A stretch of 64,000 nucleotides of DNA, taken from positions 52,204,001 to 52,268,000 of the forward strand of contig CM114271.1 of the NCBI GenBank assembly GCA_050084515.1. The letters run 5' to 3'. The position numbers and the translations under genes are program-made. Below are positions 46,001 to 57,599 of the stretch, one piece after another. The number at the start of each line of letters is the position of its first letter. Positions within the stretch are counted from its first letter, which is position 1. Source of the stretch: Blasia pusilla (taxonomy: Eukaryota; Marchantiophyta; Marchantiopsida; Blasiales). The notes beneath the pieces are model-generated. The model saw only the letters and a list, made by a program, of their open reading frames with translations, did not search any database and was not told where the DNA came from.

Positions 46001-48837
46001 GTTCCATGCACCTACTGAGCCCTATATGGCGAACGCGTACGTACCTTTTACGTCGTCCTGCATGCTCGTACCCATATACTGATACTGATGAATATTTGGC
46101 TCTCTCTCGTACACAGCGATCGGGCGTGAGATTCTCGTGATATCCGTGAGTGATGTCGAATCGGCAACACTGCGTGGCTAGCCAGCATTGTCGATTCTAC
46201 AGTTTCCAGAGCGGTCTGGGACTCCTAGCGTGATTTCTGTCCATTGGAAAATGTTGACGTTCATTGATTAGTAAAGGACCTGGTATGTACATACTCGTAC
46301 GTGTACTCGAGGCCACTGTATCCGTCCGGGGGCTAGTTCCAGAAACGGAATTCAAAATCATTGTCTATCGATCGCACGCCCTCCATGCGCCTGTGCTCAG
46401 CTGAATCATGAATCTCCATCATACAAGCCTATAGGGTACTTGTACATGCGTAGCTGTAGGTAGGTCCAAGGCGAAAATGATCATCGATTTCTGTTGAACA
46501 GTTGCAGTGTAACTTGCAGCTTGCTGTATCGATCGTTCGAAATAGAGATTTAAATATATCTCGTGGGGATGGATCGGGGTGGGCTCGAGCGAATGGCATA
46601 TGTGGCAATGATTCCGACTCAAGGACTCTTAACACCCACAGAAAGTGACATGTGAATAGCTAGGACTACTGCTGAACACGAAGATTAATCCGATCGAGTC
46701 CTGTTGGTCGACGCGCGAGATGGAGCAGAAGACATGTAGCTAGACAGGTCGAGCTGTGCCCATGAATGAATTAAAGCACATGATTGCCTTTGATTGTTGG
46801 ACACTTTCCATGATGATGATGGCAATGATGGCCGATCAGAAGGGATCTAGTACGACCCGGCCCCAAGTTCTAGCAATCATCATCTCCGCCCAAAGCTCTG
46901 GTCGAGTGCACGTCAGTTCCAGCTGCACTGAAAGCTGAGTACTGCACTGCCCATGATGTACACGTGTGCGTGGTGCTGCGTACACTCGAATAGTCGAATA
47001 CTTGCGAGCCTTAACTTTGTCGCATTTTCTGCAGGTTCTTCGTCGATCGATCCATCGTTTAACGTTGAGACCGAATTCGTAGAAACCCTTCCAGGTTTCC
47101 TCCACCCGAATCGTCTATACTCATCCTGGCCTCGTAGTTCATTGCAGCGATGTGTGAAAGTAGAGTAGAGGTATGTTCACACACAAATCTGTCATGATGA
47201 GCTCCAGTCGATCATCGATTACGACCGCGTCCACCTGAAGCTCGGGTTAGGTGGAGCACGTGCCATTCCGAATCTAGATCAGAATTCCTTTTTTGTACTT
47301 CCGATGGGTTTTCCATCACTCGTTTTTATCGAAGTGCATCTTTTTTCGTTTCAATGGCTTCTGGAAGCGCTCCATGGCCGGTTGGGCGGGGCCGGACACG
47401 GCCAGAATAAACTCAGCGGGGATGAAAGTAAAGTAACCGGGATCTCGATCGGAGCATATCGAGCTTCGTAGAGATCAATCCTTCGGTCGACGGTGCGATA
47501 ATAACTGGAACCAGAATCGACTTCGGATCGTGTTCAAACACAGTCCGTGAAAAATGGGAGGAAGGGGCCGGGGATCGTCTACATCTAGACCTTGAATGTG
47601 TACACAATGATTGTCACTTCTCATCATGACCAGCATAAACGTACAATTTGTGCACGCATTGCTTTGTAATGGTCTCCCCGATGGGACCGATCTGGAAAAA
47701 AACGAATGCCATGTAGTGCACGCGGGAATCTAGCTTCCATATTCCGACGGGCACTCATATATGAATCGCGCGCGAACGTGCGCATGAACTGGCAATGCCA
47801 ATCGAACTGAGCTTACGAGTCGATCGGCCATGTGCACGCACGCTCAGCTTTTCGGTAGCGACGACTCCGGGGCTGATCATGAGAATGCATGGAATTCCAT
47901 AGTCCCGCCATGGCAAAGTGGCACCCAGCACATTTCTCCATGATGACTGTCCGAAAGATTCCCTGCCTAAAACCGACCTTGTGATACAACTTTAGGTGCA
48001 GACCTCATCGTTCATGATCACGAGTCACCGAGCCATGTAGCGCTAGACCGACACCCGATCGATCATGAGTAATGATTATTCGAGTGAGTGGGTGAACTCC
48101 CAATCCCTAACATCATCAACAGGCTAGAGGCTACAATTGGAAGGGGAGGGAGGTGTGATCGTAGCTCCGCTCAGCTCATCCCTTACCAGCCTAGCCCGAT
48201 CACGGACGGGACCCGGACTTCTCGCACGGCCCTGCAATGCAGATCCGATCATCGACTCTGGGCATCTGCCTCCTTTTGAGGGTGAAAAGCGTCAAACGGC
48301 AGTTGACAGCATTCTGAGTACAAATCTAGCTCCTAGCTCACAAGGACGAGAGCTTGGCGGGGCGAGTGCTGAGCTTTAGCGAACGCCTGCACGCTCATCC
48401 GACTAGAGTCCCGGCTTTCTTTCCATCCCCCCCCTACCTCTTTCACTCAGTCGCTGAACTCGGCGTCGGAGTTTCCATGCATAGAATCTACTCCACTGGG
48501 CGATGTCGCATGTGCTTTTACGTGGGGCAGCTATGAGGATGTGACTGAAAGATCTACGAGGCGGACGGAAAGCCGGGACTCGGTCTAGCTAGCTGGATCG
48601 AGAAGGAAGTCCAAAAATCCCCTGGTGCCCTGCCTGCCCTAGTGTCTATACATCCCAGGATCGTAGTCAGGCCAGGATGAGTCAGTCACACGAGTTCGAA
48701 CCTCATGTTCCAGCAGTCTCGGCCACTCTACCACATTCTACGCATGCTCGAAACCATAAACTAGTCATCGAAGTAGGTCACGTACCGACGAAAATGCAAA
48801 GGGACGAGCAAAGATCCGGACTAGGGGAAAACAACTC
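43061..48837. other. GATC-rich DNA, no gene recognised
   Basis: The composition matches 8.6-20 kb (many TCGATCGA, CTAGCTAG and GCATGC words). Longer frames (43856-44251, 45017-45544, 46836-47105) have no domain, no repeated structure and no homologous copy in the window. Simple repeats: CA/AC run at about 45270-45287. Exact palindrome GGCGCTAGCTAGCGCC at 44732-44747. It could hold host promoter or non-coding RNA sequence, but nothing supports a specific call. Confidence 0.45.
44309..44341. repeat. Perfect 13-bp-arm hairpin
   Basis: CTTCGCTAGTCGC (44309-44321) and GCGACTAGCGAAG (44329-44341) are exact inverses around the 7-nt loop TACAGTT. Confidence 0.9.
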
Positions 48838-50808
48838 GTGCGCGCGTGTAGGGCCGCGGTTAGAACTCCCTCGGTAGTATCTTACAAGGGACTTTTGGTC
48901 GTGCCCATGAGTGAGGGATGGTGGCAAGAAAAGAATAATCGAGTTATCGAAAGTAGTTTCTATATTCCCATCTATCCCATTATCTATTCCCATCACGCTG
49001 CTTGTGGGGAATATAGTACTCTACAATCGGTTTGTGGCACACGTCAAGATGATCCTATGGGGGGCCCACTCTTTGCCATTGCCTATTTTCGTGCCCATCG
49101 AGCATCAGCGCAACCATTTCCATCTTGTCTTTTCCCTTCTATTGTTGATGACACTCACATTTTAGGTCCTCCTTATGAAGTGGTTCCTGCTCATACCCAT
49201 TTCGTGGAGCAACTCTCTTTCTTAAACCTTAAAGTCCAACCTAGTAAATGTGGAGTATGGTCTCCTTCATGCCTTCCCTCAACATTCATCCCACCTACTC
49301 TTGATTTTCCCATTTACATTAAAAGGGTTAGAGTTCTTGGGGTCCCAATTGGCTTCATTGACTATGTCTCAAAGTTCTTGGATAAGACCCTTTTGAAAGA
49401 CGTGGAATGTCTTCATTTATTACCTCATCTTGGGGATCCCCAAGTGGCATATGGGATTCTCTCCCAATGTTTTCTTCGACGTCCTTCCTACCTTCTTCGC
49501 ACTTGTCCTCCCACTTCAAGCTTCTTACATCGGTTGGCCTCTTTTGATGCTTCTATCTTGGCAACTTTTGGTCAACTTCTTGGCCCGAATACCTTTGAGG
49601 GAGAGGATGGTGTCTTTGCTTCACGACAATCTATCTTGCCTATTTCTTTTGGAGGGGTGGGACTATCCTCCACAGTCACATCTGCTCCCGCAGCCTTTTT
49701 GGGGAGTTGGGCGTTGGTAGCATCGATTATGGCTTCAAGGTTTCTCCAAGGAGATACACCTATCTTGATGGATCATATCGCCCATGTCGAGGAGGGGGAC
49801 TTGTTATTTAAACAACAACTAAGATCTGCACGAGCCCTTCTTCCTCTTGCTACACAAGCAATTCTATCCCCTTTCAGTCAACTAATTACAAAAGGGCTTG
49901 ATCGACTTCAAGAGCATATCTCCGAGAATCTGCATCAAATCAACTTTTCCAGCATTCTCTCAGAGGCATCCTGCGACGCTAATCAAGCTCGTCTACGTTC
50001 ATGTGCGGGTACCGAAGCGGGGGCGTGGCTTACTGCAAATCCTCTTATTCTTCCATTTCATCTTCCTCGAAGTATATTCTCGACAGCTTTGCGGTTACGT
50101 CTTGGACTTCCCCATCCTTCTCTCTTAGGTGTGCTGAATTCTGTATGCGGGGATCCCATTGATGCCAAGGGTATCCATATTCTCCGATGTGCACATGATG
50201 GAGAACGAACGGCCACACATGATGTCATTAGAGAGGCAGTAGCATCGATGGCTCGTATGGCAGGATACACCGTTGGGCAAGAGCAACTCCATGTCCTACC
50301 TTCAACCACACAAGAAACCTCTTGTCGGAGAGTGGATCTTGTTATGTCTCGATGTGGATTCCCGACACTAGGTGATGTGGTGGTTGCTGATCCGACACGT
50401 TCTGACTTGGTGTGTAGAGCCGCACATACCAAAGGTTTGGCGACCGAAGCTGCAACAAGAATCAAGGAGTTAAGTTATGCTGTGAGACATGCGACTAACG
50501 GATTTATTCTGTTTGCAGTGGAAGTATTCAGTCATTTACATGTGTCTTTTGATACTTTCCTGAAAACATGTGCTCACCACTCCCTCGAGAATCATCACCT
50601 TGCCCCTTCTCGTATACCTTCTCTCTCGGTTGTTACTACTTATTTTAGGCAATGCATCTCAGTGGCCTTACAACGTGCACAAGCCTTGGCATTAATACGT
50701 CGTGCGGAGGTGGTGGGAGGTCGCTTGACTCGTCGTCCATTCACGTCTGACCAACCACTCGTGTTCTTGTCAGATTTTTTTCAGGCAATCAATCGTGTTG
50801 CTCGTTGA
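48838..50808 (+). CDS. RLE-type non-LTR retrotransposon ORF, 5'-truncated but open
   Basis: This 656-codon frame is uninterrupted. Roughly the first 40 residues are probably flanking sequence read through; element coding is convincing from about 48955. RT starts mid-domain: IYSHHAACGEYSTLQSVC, motif B GTRQDDPMGGPLFAIA (about 49036-49083; the usual RQGDP reads RQDDP) and motif C VDDTHILGP (about 49143). A thumb region with GVGLSS follows (about 49650). A cysteine/histidine cluster near residues 436-462 has the pattern C-x13-C-x-H-x7-H (VCGDPID...RCAHDGERTATHD). The C-terminus resembles a PD-(D/E)XK nuclease: RRVDLVM, VVVADPT, then RIKELSY, giving candidate D, D and K residues (about 500, 516, 543). 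Such proteins nick DNA and prime reverse transcription at the nick. RT motif A and the N-terminus are lost, so it cannot act alone. The unbroken frame points to a fairly recent insertion. Confidence 0.8.
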   Translation: MRACRAAVRTPSVVSYKGLLVVPMSEGWWQEKNNRVIESSFYIPIYPIIYSHHAACGEYSTLQSVCGTRQDDPMGGPLFAIAYFRAHRASAQPFPSCLFPSIVDDTHILGPPYEVVPAHTHFVEQLSFLNLKVQPSKCGVWSPSCLPSTFIPPTLDFPIYIKRVRVLGVPIGFIDYVSKFLDKTLLKDVECLHLLPHLGDPQVAYGILSQCFLRRPSYLLRTCPPTSSFLHRLASFDASILATFGQLLGPNTFEGEDGVFASRQSILPISFGGVGLSSTVTSAPAAFLGSWALVASIMASRFLQGDTPILMDHIAHVEEGDLLFKQQLRSARALLPLATQAILSPFSQLITKGLDRLQEHISENLHQINFSSILSEASCDANQARLRSCAGTEAGAWLTANPLILPFHLPRSIFSTALRLRLGLPHPSLLGVLNSVCGDPIDAKGIHILRCAHDGERTATHDVIREAVASMARMAGYTVGQEQLHVLPSTTQETSCRRVDLVMSRCGFPTLGDVVVADPTRSDLVCRAAHTKGLATEAATRIKELSYAVRHATNGFILFAVEVFSHLHVSFDTFLKTCAHHSLENHHLAPSRIPSLSVVTTYFRQCISVALQRAQALALIRRAEVVGGRLTRRPFTSDQPLVFLSDFFQAINRVAR

Positions 50809-50945
50809 GTCGATGTTTACGTGGGCTTGTTGCCATTTTCTTTTTGCATTTTTTTATGCATTTTTTTAATCCTCTTTTGAATTTTTATTACCTTTCTTTG
50901 TCCTCTTTTGAGGTTTATTTTATAATAAAGTGGATTCATATAAAG
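48940..50945 (+). mobile_element. 5'-truncated RLE-type non-LTR element
   Basis: 5' truncation within RT is typical of target-primed reverse transcription. The 3' non-coding tail (50809-50945) has T-rich runs, two near-repeats of CCTCTTTTGA and ends around ATAAAGTGGATTCATA. The 5' edge is not exact and no target duplication was identified. The same 3' words occur at 39131-39161. Confidence 0.7.
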
Positions 50946-51625
50946 TTGGGTTTTAGTTATTTGGGTGCCAGCTAGTGCAACGAAAACCGAAGTAAGATCA
51001 TGGCAGTAAAAAGACAACCTTTTGGCCTCGTAAGAAACTTAGAAACTCAGAATCCCAGTTCGCCAACATATCTTCTGCTTCCGCCACGGACAAAATCAAA
51101 GAAAACATGTTCCACGTCACAGTCTCACAAAGTGGCTGCAACTAGCGAAGGTGAGGTCACTACTATGATCACACGTTGGGTTTTAACTAGTTGGGTTCCC
51201 GCCAACTGAAACCGGAGGTAAGATGATAGCGGTGAAAACAAACTTATGCACGCCTCTTGCGCTTATAAGAAACTTAGAGTCCCAGTCCGCAAAGGGATCT
51301 GCTACTTCCGCCACTCAAAAAATCGGGAAACATGTTCCACTCCACACTTTCACAAAGTGGCTGCACCTAGCAAGCATATTCGTTAGTGGGATCTCGAGCA
51401 TCTTGCTCCGATTCCTTAGCATGTTTAGGGTTCAAACAAGAAGTGTGCGGCCTTGAGAGGGGGGAAGTTTAGAGAAGAATTAGTTACTATACTCTTGTCA
51501 TGAACACTATCTAAGTTAGATAGTGAGAAACAAAAACACCAAAATGTATGTAAGGGTATGAAAGTAGTTGGGTTTTAGTTATTTGGGTCCCAGCTAGTGC
51601 AATGAAAACCGACAAGGGCAATATA
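50946..51625 (+). repeat. ~230-bp tandem repeat, two units plus a partial third
   Basis: Units start at about 50946, 51176 and 51569 with TTGGGTTTTAGTTATTTGGG or a close variant (second unit TTGGGTTTTAACTAGTTGGG). They share AAACCGAAGTAAGAT, CTTAGAAACT, CTTCCGCCAC, AACATGTTCCAC and CACAAAGTGGCTGCA. The third is cut off after about 55 bases. It lies directly against the 3' end of the non-LTR element, so it may be part of the element's tail or its target site. Confidence 0.8.
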
Positions 51626-51744
51626 ATTTGAATTATCCATATTAAGTGTAAGATTGGTAATTCCATTCTTTCTACTTGGACAGAAAAAGAAATGGATAAA
51701 TCCTGAATTATCCACCGGGCGCACCACGTATCAAACTACCACAT

Positions 51745-51832
51745 GAATTCATGGAATTCAATCTTGCAAACTCCTCTTGAGAATTGGTTTTGAAAAATTG
51801 GCCCTAATATGGATCCGCACATGGTTTACACC
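51745..51832 (+). repeat. Left arm of inverted duplication around Copia B
   Basis: CCACATGAATTCAT through GGATCCGCACATGG is repeated in inverse orientation at about 57384-57478. The segment 56743-56780 (CCATCTTAGCTTGAGACTT) is likewise inverted at about 57508-57545, but the order of the two blocks differs, so the locus was rearranged before the Copia inserted. Confidence 0.7.
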
Positions 51833-51839
51833 TCTTAAG

Positions 51840-52123
51840 TGTAGTTTGTTTCAACAGAATTGCTGAGCGGAATTTTTTTGGTCATTGCCATTGATTATGT
51901 GAAATGTTTTATACATGAGCTAAGTGCTCATTGCAAGCTAGTCTAAGAGCGTTTACGTTGAAAATGCAACCTAGCCTAACTTGTCTTTCCAACGGAGTGG
52001 AGCGTTAACGTTGAGCCTAATGCGTCTGTCAGTGGAGTGTTTACGTTGCAGCCTAACTCCTCTATGTGCAACGTTTACGTCGTAGCCTGCAGCCTGGCTT
52101 GTTGCCATTTACACATTCCAACA
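51840..52123 (-). repeat. 3' LTR of Copia B (284 bp)
   Basis: It is the partner of 56460-56737 with many substitutions between them. Several internal sub-repeats of GCAGCCTAACTCC/GCAACCTAGCCTAAC and TTTACGTTG are spaced about 35-45 bases apart in both LTRs. Confidence 0.95.
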
Positions 52124-52169
52124 TCCTCTCTAAACAGGAACATCCTCGTTGAACACAAATGTTCTTACA

Positions 52170-55100
52170 TAGAATCTAAAACACCCTAGAAGTGATCTAA
52201 ATCTTTCAAACTTAGCCGTAGGTAGGCCTAGGTGAAGATGTCAACAACTTGTTCATCTCCAAGACACCACACAACATTGATGTCCCCACTCAATACATTT
52301 TCTCGAACGAAGTGATGCTGCACTTGGATATGCTTGGTTTGTGAATGGAAGAGTGGATTCCTGGATAAATAAATTGAACTAATGTTATCTCCCAAGATTA
52401 CGGTAGGATCAGATTGGGTAAATTGAAGTTAAGCCAATAGTCCTCTAAGCCACATGGCTTCCGTTGTGGCATTTGTCAATCCACGATATTCAGCCTCTGT
52501 GGAAGATAGTGAAATTGACGCTTGCTTCTTTGATGAGAAGCTTACAACAGCACTTCCAAATGAGAAAAAATATCCTGAAGTTGATCGGCGAGTTGTTGGA
52601 CAACCTGCATAATCAGTGTCTGAGAATCCCAAGATTATCGGAGCTTGTTGGTTGCCTCTATCGTAGGCGAGCCCAAATGTGTTTGTACCCTTAAGATACC
52701 TTGCCACCCTCTTTGCTGCAATGAGGTGAGACTTTTGGGGGTCAGCCATATGTTGGCTGGTTTGGCTTGCTCCATACGCAATATCTGGTCGGGAGTTGGT
52801 GATGTAGATAAGTGAGCCCACCAATTTTTGGTACTCTTTCAAGTCCACCTTCTCCTCTTGATCATCTCAAGTAAGTTTCTTTGTACTCGCTGGAGTGGGC
52901 GTTGATTTGCAATCCTCTAGGCCAAAAGTTTGAAGCAAGATTGCTATATGCCTTTCTTGAGTCAGGAAGGTCGTTTTTGGCCCTCGCTTTACCTCAAATC
53001 AGAGGCAGAAGAGTAAACTCCCAAGATCTTTCATCTTGAATGAAGAGGAGAGTCCTTCTTTAAGATCACGTATCCCTTGTACATCATCTCCAGTAATGAT
53101 CAAGTCATCCACATATAAGATAACTATGACAATCCCATAAGTAGAGATCTTGAGAAAAAGTTTCGGGTCGTGTTTACTCTTTGAAAATCCGAGTTTGTTT
53201 AACATAATCAAGTCATACGTTTGATTCCAGATTCAATTTTCTTGCATCAAGCCATAAAGAGCTTTTCGCATCCTCCAAACAAGGTCTTCAATTCCAGGAG
53301 CAGTAAAGCCTTGAGGTTTTTGTAGATATACTTCTTCTTCCAAAGTGCCATTTAAGAAGGCATTTTGAACATGCATCTGGAGTAGGGGCCAATCAAACAT
53401 TATTGCAAGAGATATGGTCATTTTTGCAACTGATGCATATGTCTCATCATAATCAATGTCTTGGCGTTGTCGATAGCCTTTTGCTACTATCGTTGTCTTG
53501 TACCTAGACAACGATCCATCAGTGTTATACTTACACTTATAAACCCACTTCATAGGGATAGCAGTCCTCCTTGATGGGAGATGGACCAGGTCCCATGTTC
53601 AGTTGGCAACTATGGCATTGTACTCCTCGGTCATTGCGTGTTGCCAATGTGGATTAGTACACGCATCTTGGAATTATTGAGGCTCAATGGGAGCTTGCTG
53701 AAGTGGTGTATGACTTAGAAATAGAGCTATATGTAGAACATAATCCTCCCATAAGTTGGAAGGAAGTTGGCGTAGTCGACTTGACCTTCGTGGAGGTGGT
53801 ACATACCGAAAGTGTTTACTCCAATATCGTCCAATACTTGACTGTTTCACCAAGTGTTGGTGGTGGATCAGCATGAGTTGTCAGCCCTGAAGATGGTGTA
53901 TCCTTGTCAGATTAATTTATCTGACTCCTCATCGTGGGAGGTTTGAGGCCATTCTCGGTCATTTGAGTGATGCTCTTCGGAGTGGGGAGTGTCTTCATCA
54001 AATATGACATCACGGCTCAAAAACATCTTGTGATGTTCCACGGAGAAGAGCTTGTAAGCTTTCTCTTTAGTGCCATAGCCAATAAATATGCATTGCACAC
54101 TTTTATCATCAAGTTTTCTCCTCAATTCTTTTGGTATATGTGCATAAGCTCCACACCCAAAAATGCGAAGGTGTGAGACATTCGGTTTGATGCCAATGAA
54201 GACTTCTTCAGGTATTTTCTCCTCCAGAGCCCTTGTTGGGCACTTGTTTGAGATGTAGATAGCCATGTTAATGGCCTCTGCCCAGAGATAGTTGGGGAGA
54301 CTTCGTCCCTTTAACATGCACCTTGCCATCTCAACAACCGTTCGATTCCTCCTCTCAACAATACCATTTTTTTGTGGGGTATAGGCCGTAGTAAGTTGAT
54401 GACAGATGGCATAAGCACTACAAAAGTTCTCAAATGCTTTCCCTATGAATTCACCTCCCCTGTCTGTTCATATCATCTTCACTTTTGAGGATGGCTCACC
54501 AAGGTGTAGATGCAAGGATTCCACTATTGTAGTGGATTGAGTTCTCATCAATGTAAGAAATTTCTTGAGTACACCCAATGCATCGGATTTGTGTTGCAGG
54601 AAATAAACCCACATAAATCTTGAATGGTCATCAACTAATAGCATGTAGTACCTTGCCCCAGATAGTGAAGCCGTTTGAATTGGTCCTCCAAGGTCGATGT
54701 GGACTAGATGGAGCGCAGTAGGAGCCCTTGAGAAGGTATGCTTGTCAAACTTTTGCCTTGCAAGTGACATTGCCCTCATTCTCTCTTTCAGTGATCTGGC
54801 CGATAGAGATAAGGTTGTGTGTTAAAGCTGGAATATGCCACATATCCTTGATTGTATAATCTTCACTTGAGGGCAATGTCACTTGCACATCTCCTTCCCC
54901 AAAAGCGGAATAAATGGAGCCATCTCCCATTGATACTTCAGATCCATTCATCAAAGGTTTGTATATAAGATGTGAACCAACCTTTATTGTTGATCATATG
55001 GTTGTTGGCGTTGCTATCAATGAACCACTTGTCCACTTGGTTTGTGGTAACCAATGCAGAGATAAGTTCACGTGCATCATCTTCACTTTGTGGTGTGATT

Positions 55101-56005
55101 GCTCGACTAGTTCTCCCATTCTTGGCGAGGAAGCTTCGTTGCTTTTCTTGCGGTCTCATTGATCGATTGTGGCAATCATTCCTGTACCAATATTGATTGG
55201 AATCATGGCCAATCGTACCACATATTGTGCACTCCTTCTTGTTGGTAGTGCTATAGGTCTTACCATTGAAGTTCTTCTCTATGGTGTGGAAGGTTTGGGA
55301 CTTTGGTCTAGATGTGTTGCACTCTTGTGATCACTTTTCTTCATATTGACGAGGGAATGTTCCCTTCATATGGCTGAATAGAGTGCTAGGTCCCGACTCT
55401 CGTCCTTCTTGGGCAGCAAGGTTGTTGCGTCTCTTCTCATCGTCAAGTAGAAGTATGCATAGTTCAGGAAAAGTAGGCGTCTTCTCTGTCACGGCTAGAG
55501 AGTTTATGAAGTCCCCGTAGGAGTCTTGGGCCACACTATTCATCATAGTGGCCACCATGGTTTCATCATCAATCAAGACCTTAACTTCTGCCAAATTGTC
55601 TCTTAACTCTTACATTCTGTTGAGGTGTGAATTCATAGACAAGGTCAAGCTCATCTTCATTGAGTAAATTCTCCTTTGCAATGCCAATTTTCTGGTCATG
55701 CTTGTGGTAGCATGAACCGCTTCAAGTGTAGCCCAGGCTTCCTTGGAGGTCTCTACATGTTTCAAATGAGGGATTTGAGAATCTCTCGTTGACATCATCA
55801 GAATTCCAAGAGCCTTTTGATCTCTCTTCTCGGAGTCTTTCGTGGCTCGAGCATCCATATTGGAAGTCATTTCTTTGCTGCCATCACCTATATCATAAAG
55901 ATCAAATGCCATTAAAATGGCCTTCATCCTATATCGCCAAGTGCCATAAATGCTCTCATCGAGCTTGTGGCTCTCACTCAATATGTTGTTGGTAAGGCTT
56001 GTCAT
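52170..56005 (-). pseudogene. Copia B gag-pol, broken by stops
   Basis: From 56005 the polyprotein shows: gag UBN2-like region (YGTWRYRMKAILMAFDLYD; KEAWATLEAVH); a zinc-knuckle region near 55220; protease-like WFIDSNANNHMI at about 55012, where the expected DSGA reads DSNA, so the catalytic site is altered; integrase (HLVHIDLGGPIQTAS about 54710; YYMLLVDDHSRFMWVYFLQ; LWAEAINMAIYISNKCPT about 54280); RT (MKWVYKCKYNTDG about 53550; YGLMQ; YVDDLIITGDD about 53120); RNase H (QKLVGSLIYITNSRPDIAYG about 52830; DTDYAGCPTTRRST; SSTEAEYRG), ending in a VVDIFT-like tail near 52190. Stops or frame shifts separate nearly every domain. Original role: particle protein, protease, integrase and reverse transcriptase. 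Inactive. Confidence 0.9.
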
Positions 56006-56459
56006 CTTTGATCTCGATAGGTGCTCACTTTGATCTTGCTGGTCTTCTTGCCTCCATATGATGGACTTTTGATTGCTAGTCTTCTTGCTCTTCTCTCACC
56101 TTGATGTCTGTCCCTGTGAAAAAGAAAAACAAGGTACACACTTCTCTTAATTTGTCCCTAGCCCTGTGGAAGGGGTATAGAGTTCTAGAGTTATATATTT
56201 TCTACCACCCTCCCTCGAAGTATGCAGACTGTCACTCTGAGTATGCTACAGCATCCTTGTCAAAAGAATACAAATCTATCCCGTCATATTCTCTCTGTAT
56301 GTAAGTACCACTCTCACTTGGAGTAGGAAATAGCTCTCATAATAACTCAGGTCCAATATCAGCCTGTGAGAAATTGCTAGAGATCTCACATGTAACCGGC
56401 TCCAATTTCAACTCGTGAGAAATTGCTAGAGATCTCACATGAAACTTGCTTTGATACCA

Positions 56460-56737
56460 TGTAGTATGTTTCAGCAGAATTGCTGAGCAGAATTTTTTTG
56501 GTCACTACCATCGATTATGTGAAATTTTCTATACATGAGCTAAGTGCTTGTTGCAAGCTAGAGCATTTACGTTGAAGATGCAACCTAGCCTAACTCGAGT
56601 GTCCAACAGAGTGGAGCGTATACGTAGAGCCTTATGCGTCTATGAGTGGAGCATTTATGTTGCAGCCTAACTCCTCTCCGTGCACCATTTACATTGCAGC
56701 CTGCATCCCGGCTTGTTGCCGTTTACACATTCCAACA
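56460..56737 (-). repeat. 5' LTR of Copia B (278 bp)
   Basis: TG...CA ends, next to the tRNA-Met type primer site, with exact TTAAG flanking duplication at its outer edge. Confidence 0.95.
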
Positions 56738-57383
56738 TTAAGATGAACCATCTTAGCTTGAGACTTTAAGATTACATGGTTTTTTAGCACCATTTGTCTA
56801 CTAGAGATGCATTTCTCCTTGCCTTGTTTGACGTAATGACACATTTACTTGTCCATTTAATAGAGAAACTTGATATTTAGAGGCGAGTAGCTTTTCATTG
56901 GATGTACCCAATAGAGAGGTACATGGGAAAATTAAATATGTATAGTCTAAAGCAAGACAAGAGAGATGCATGTAAGAAGGGTGTGAAGCCATTAGATTTG
57001 TCATGGAATATATGAGGAAGTTTGAAGTTGTTAGAACGTTTTCATGTAGTAGAATGTTCCGACATATACATTTCACTCTTACGAATATTGGAGATGATTT
57101 ATACAAGTATAATTATATTTCAGTGAATGTTAATATATTAGACTAAGTTAAGGAAGGGTTGTTTCAGAAAGTGAAAATCGATTTCGTTCTTGTTGTTCAA
57201 ACATAAGATTAGATTCATCTTCTATTGCATGTTGTGAGAGTGGTTTTCCACATAATTGGATTGCAATATTGGCTATGATCTCATGTTGGAGGATCATGAG
57301 GTGACTTGGGATATATGGAGAGGTCATTGTTTGGCAGAAAAGTAGTGGGTGCACTATGGTAATGGATGGTGAGTATGAAGAGG

Positions 57384-57478
57384 TGTAAACCATGTGCGGA
57401 TCCACATTAGGGAAAATTCTGCAAAACCAATTCTCAAGAGCACTTTGCAAGATTGAATTCGATGAATTCATGTGGTAG
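57384..57478 (-). repeat. Right arm of inverted duplication around Copia B
   Basis: It is the reverse complement of 51745-51832 with small indels. It is contained in a minus-strand open frame (57148-57501) of unknown nature. Confidence 0.7.
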
Positions 57479-57599
57479 ATTGAATTCCATGAATTACACA
57501 TGGTTCACACCTCATGAAATCTTAAAGTCTTAAGCTAAGATGGATCATAGACTTTCACTTAGATACTTCTAAAAATCCTACTTAACCTCATAATGGTAA

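Larger units (their letters stand above)
51840..56737 (-). mobile_element. Complete Ty1/Copia element B, 4.9 kb
   Basis: LTRs at 51840-52123 and 56460-56737 are flanked by the exact 5-bp duplication TTAAG (51835-51839 and 56738-56742). On the minus strand the LTRs start TGTTGGAATGTG and end CTACA. A tRNA-Met type primer site (TGGTATCAAAGCA) adjoins the 5' LTR at about 56447-56459, and a purine tract (TTTAGAGAGGA) adjoins the 3' LTR at about 52124. LTR and internal sequences differ from Copia A, so it is a separate family. It inserted into an inverted duplication next to a CACTA remnant. Confidence 0.95.

Noticed and set aside
48688-48733. tRNA-like B box (GGTTCGAAC on the minus strand) with an A-box-like GTAGAGTGG nearby
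   Set aside because: The two boxes are only about 20 bases apart, too close for a tRNA or SINE promoter, and no cloverleaf can be drawn.
57148-57501. 117-codon minus-strand frame as a gene
   Set aside because: It covers one arm of the inverted duplication and has no known domain; it is more likely transposon flank.
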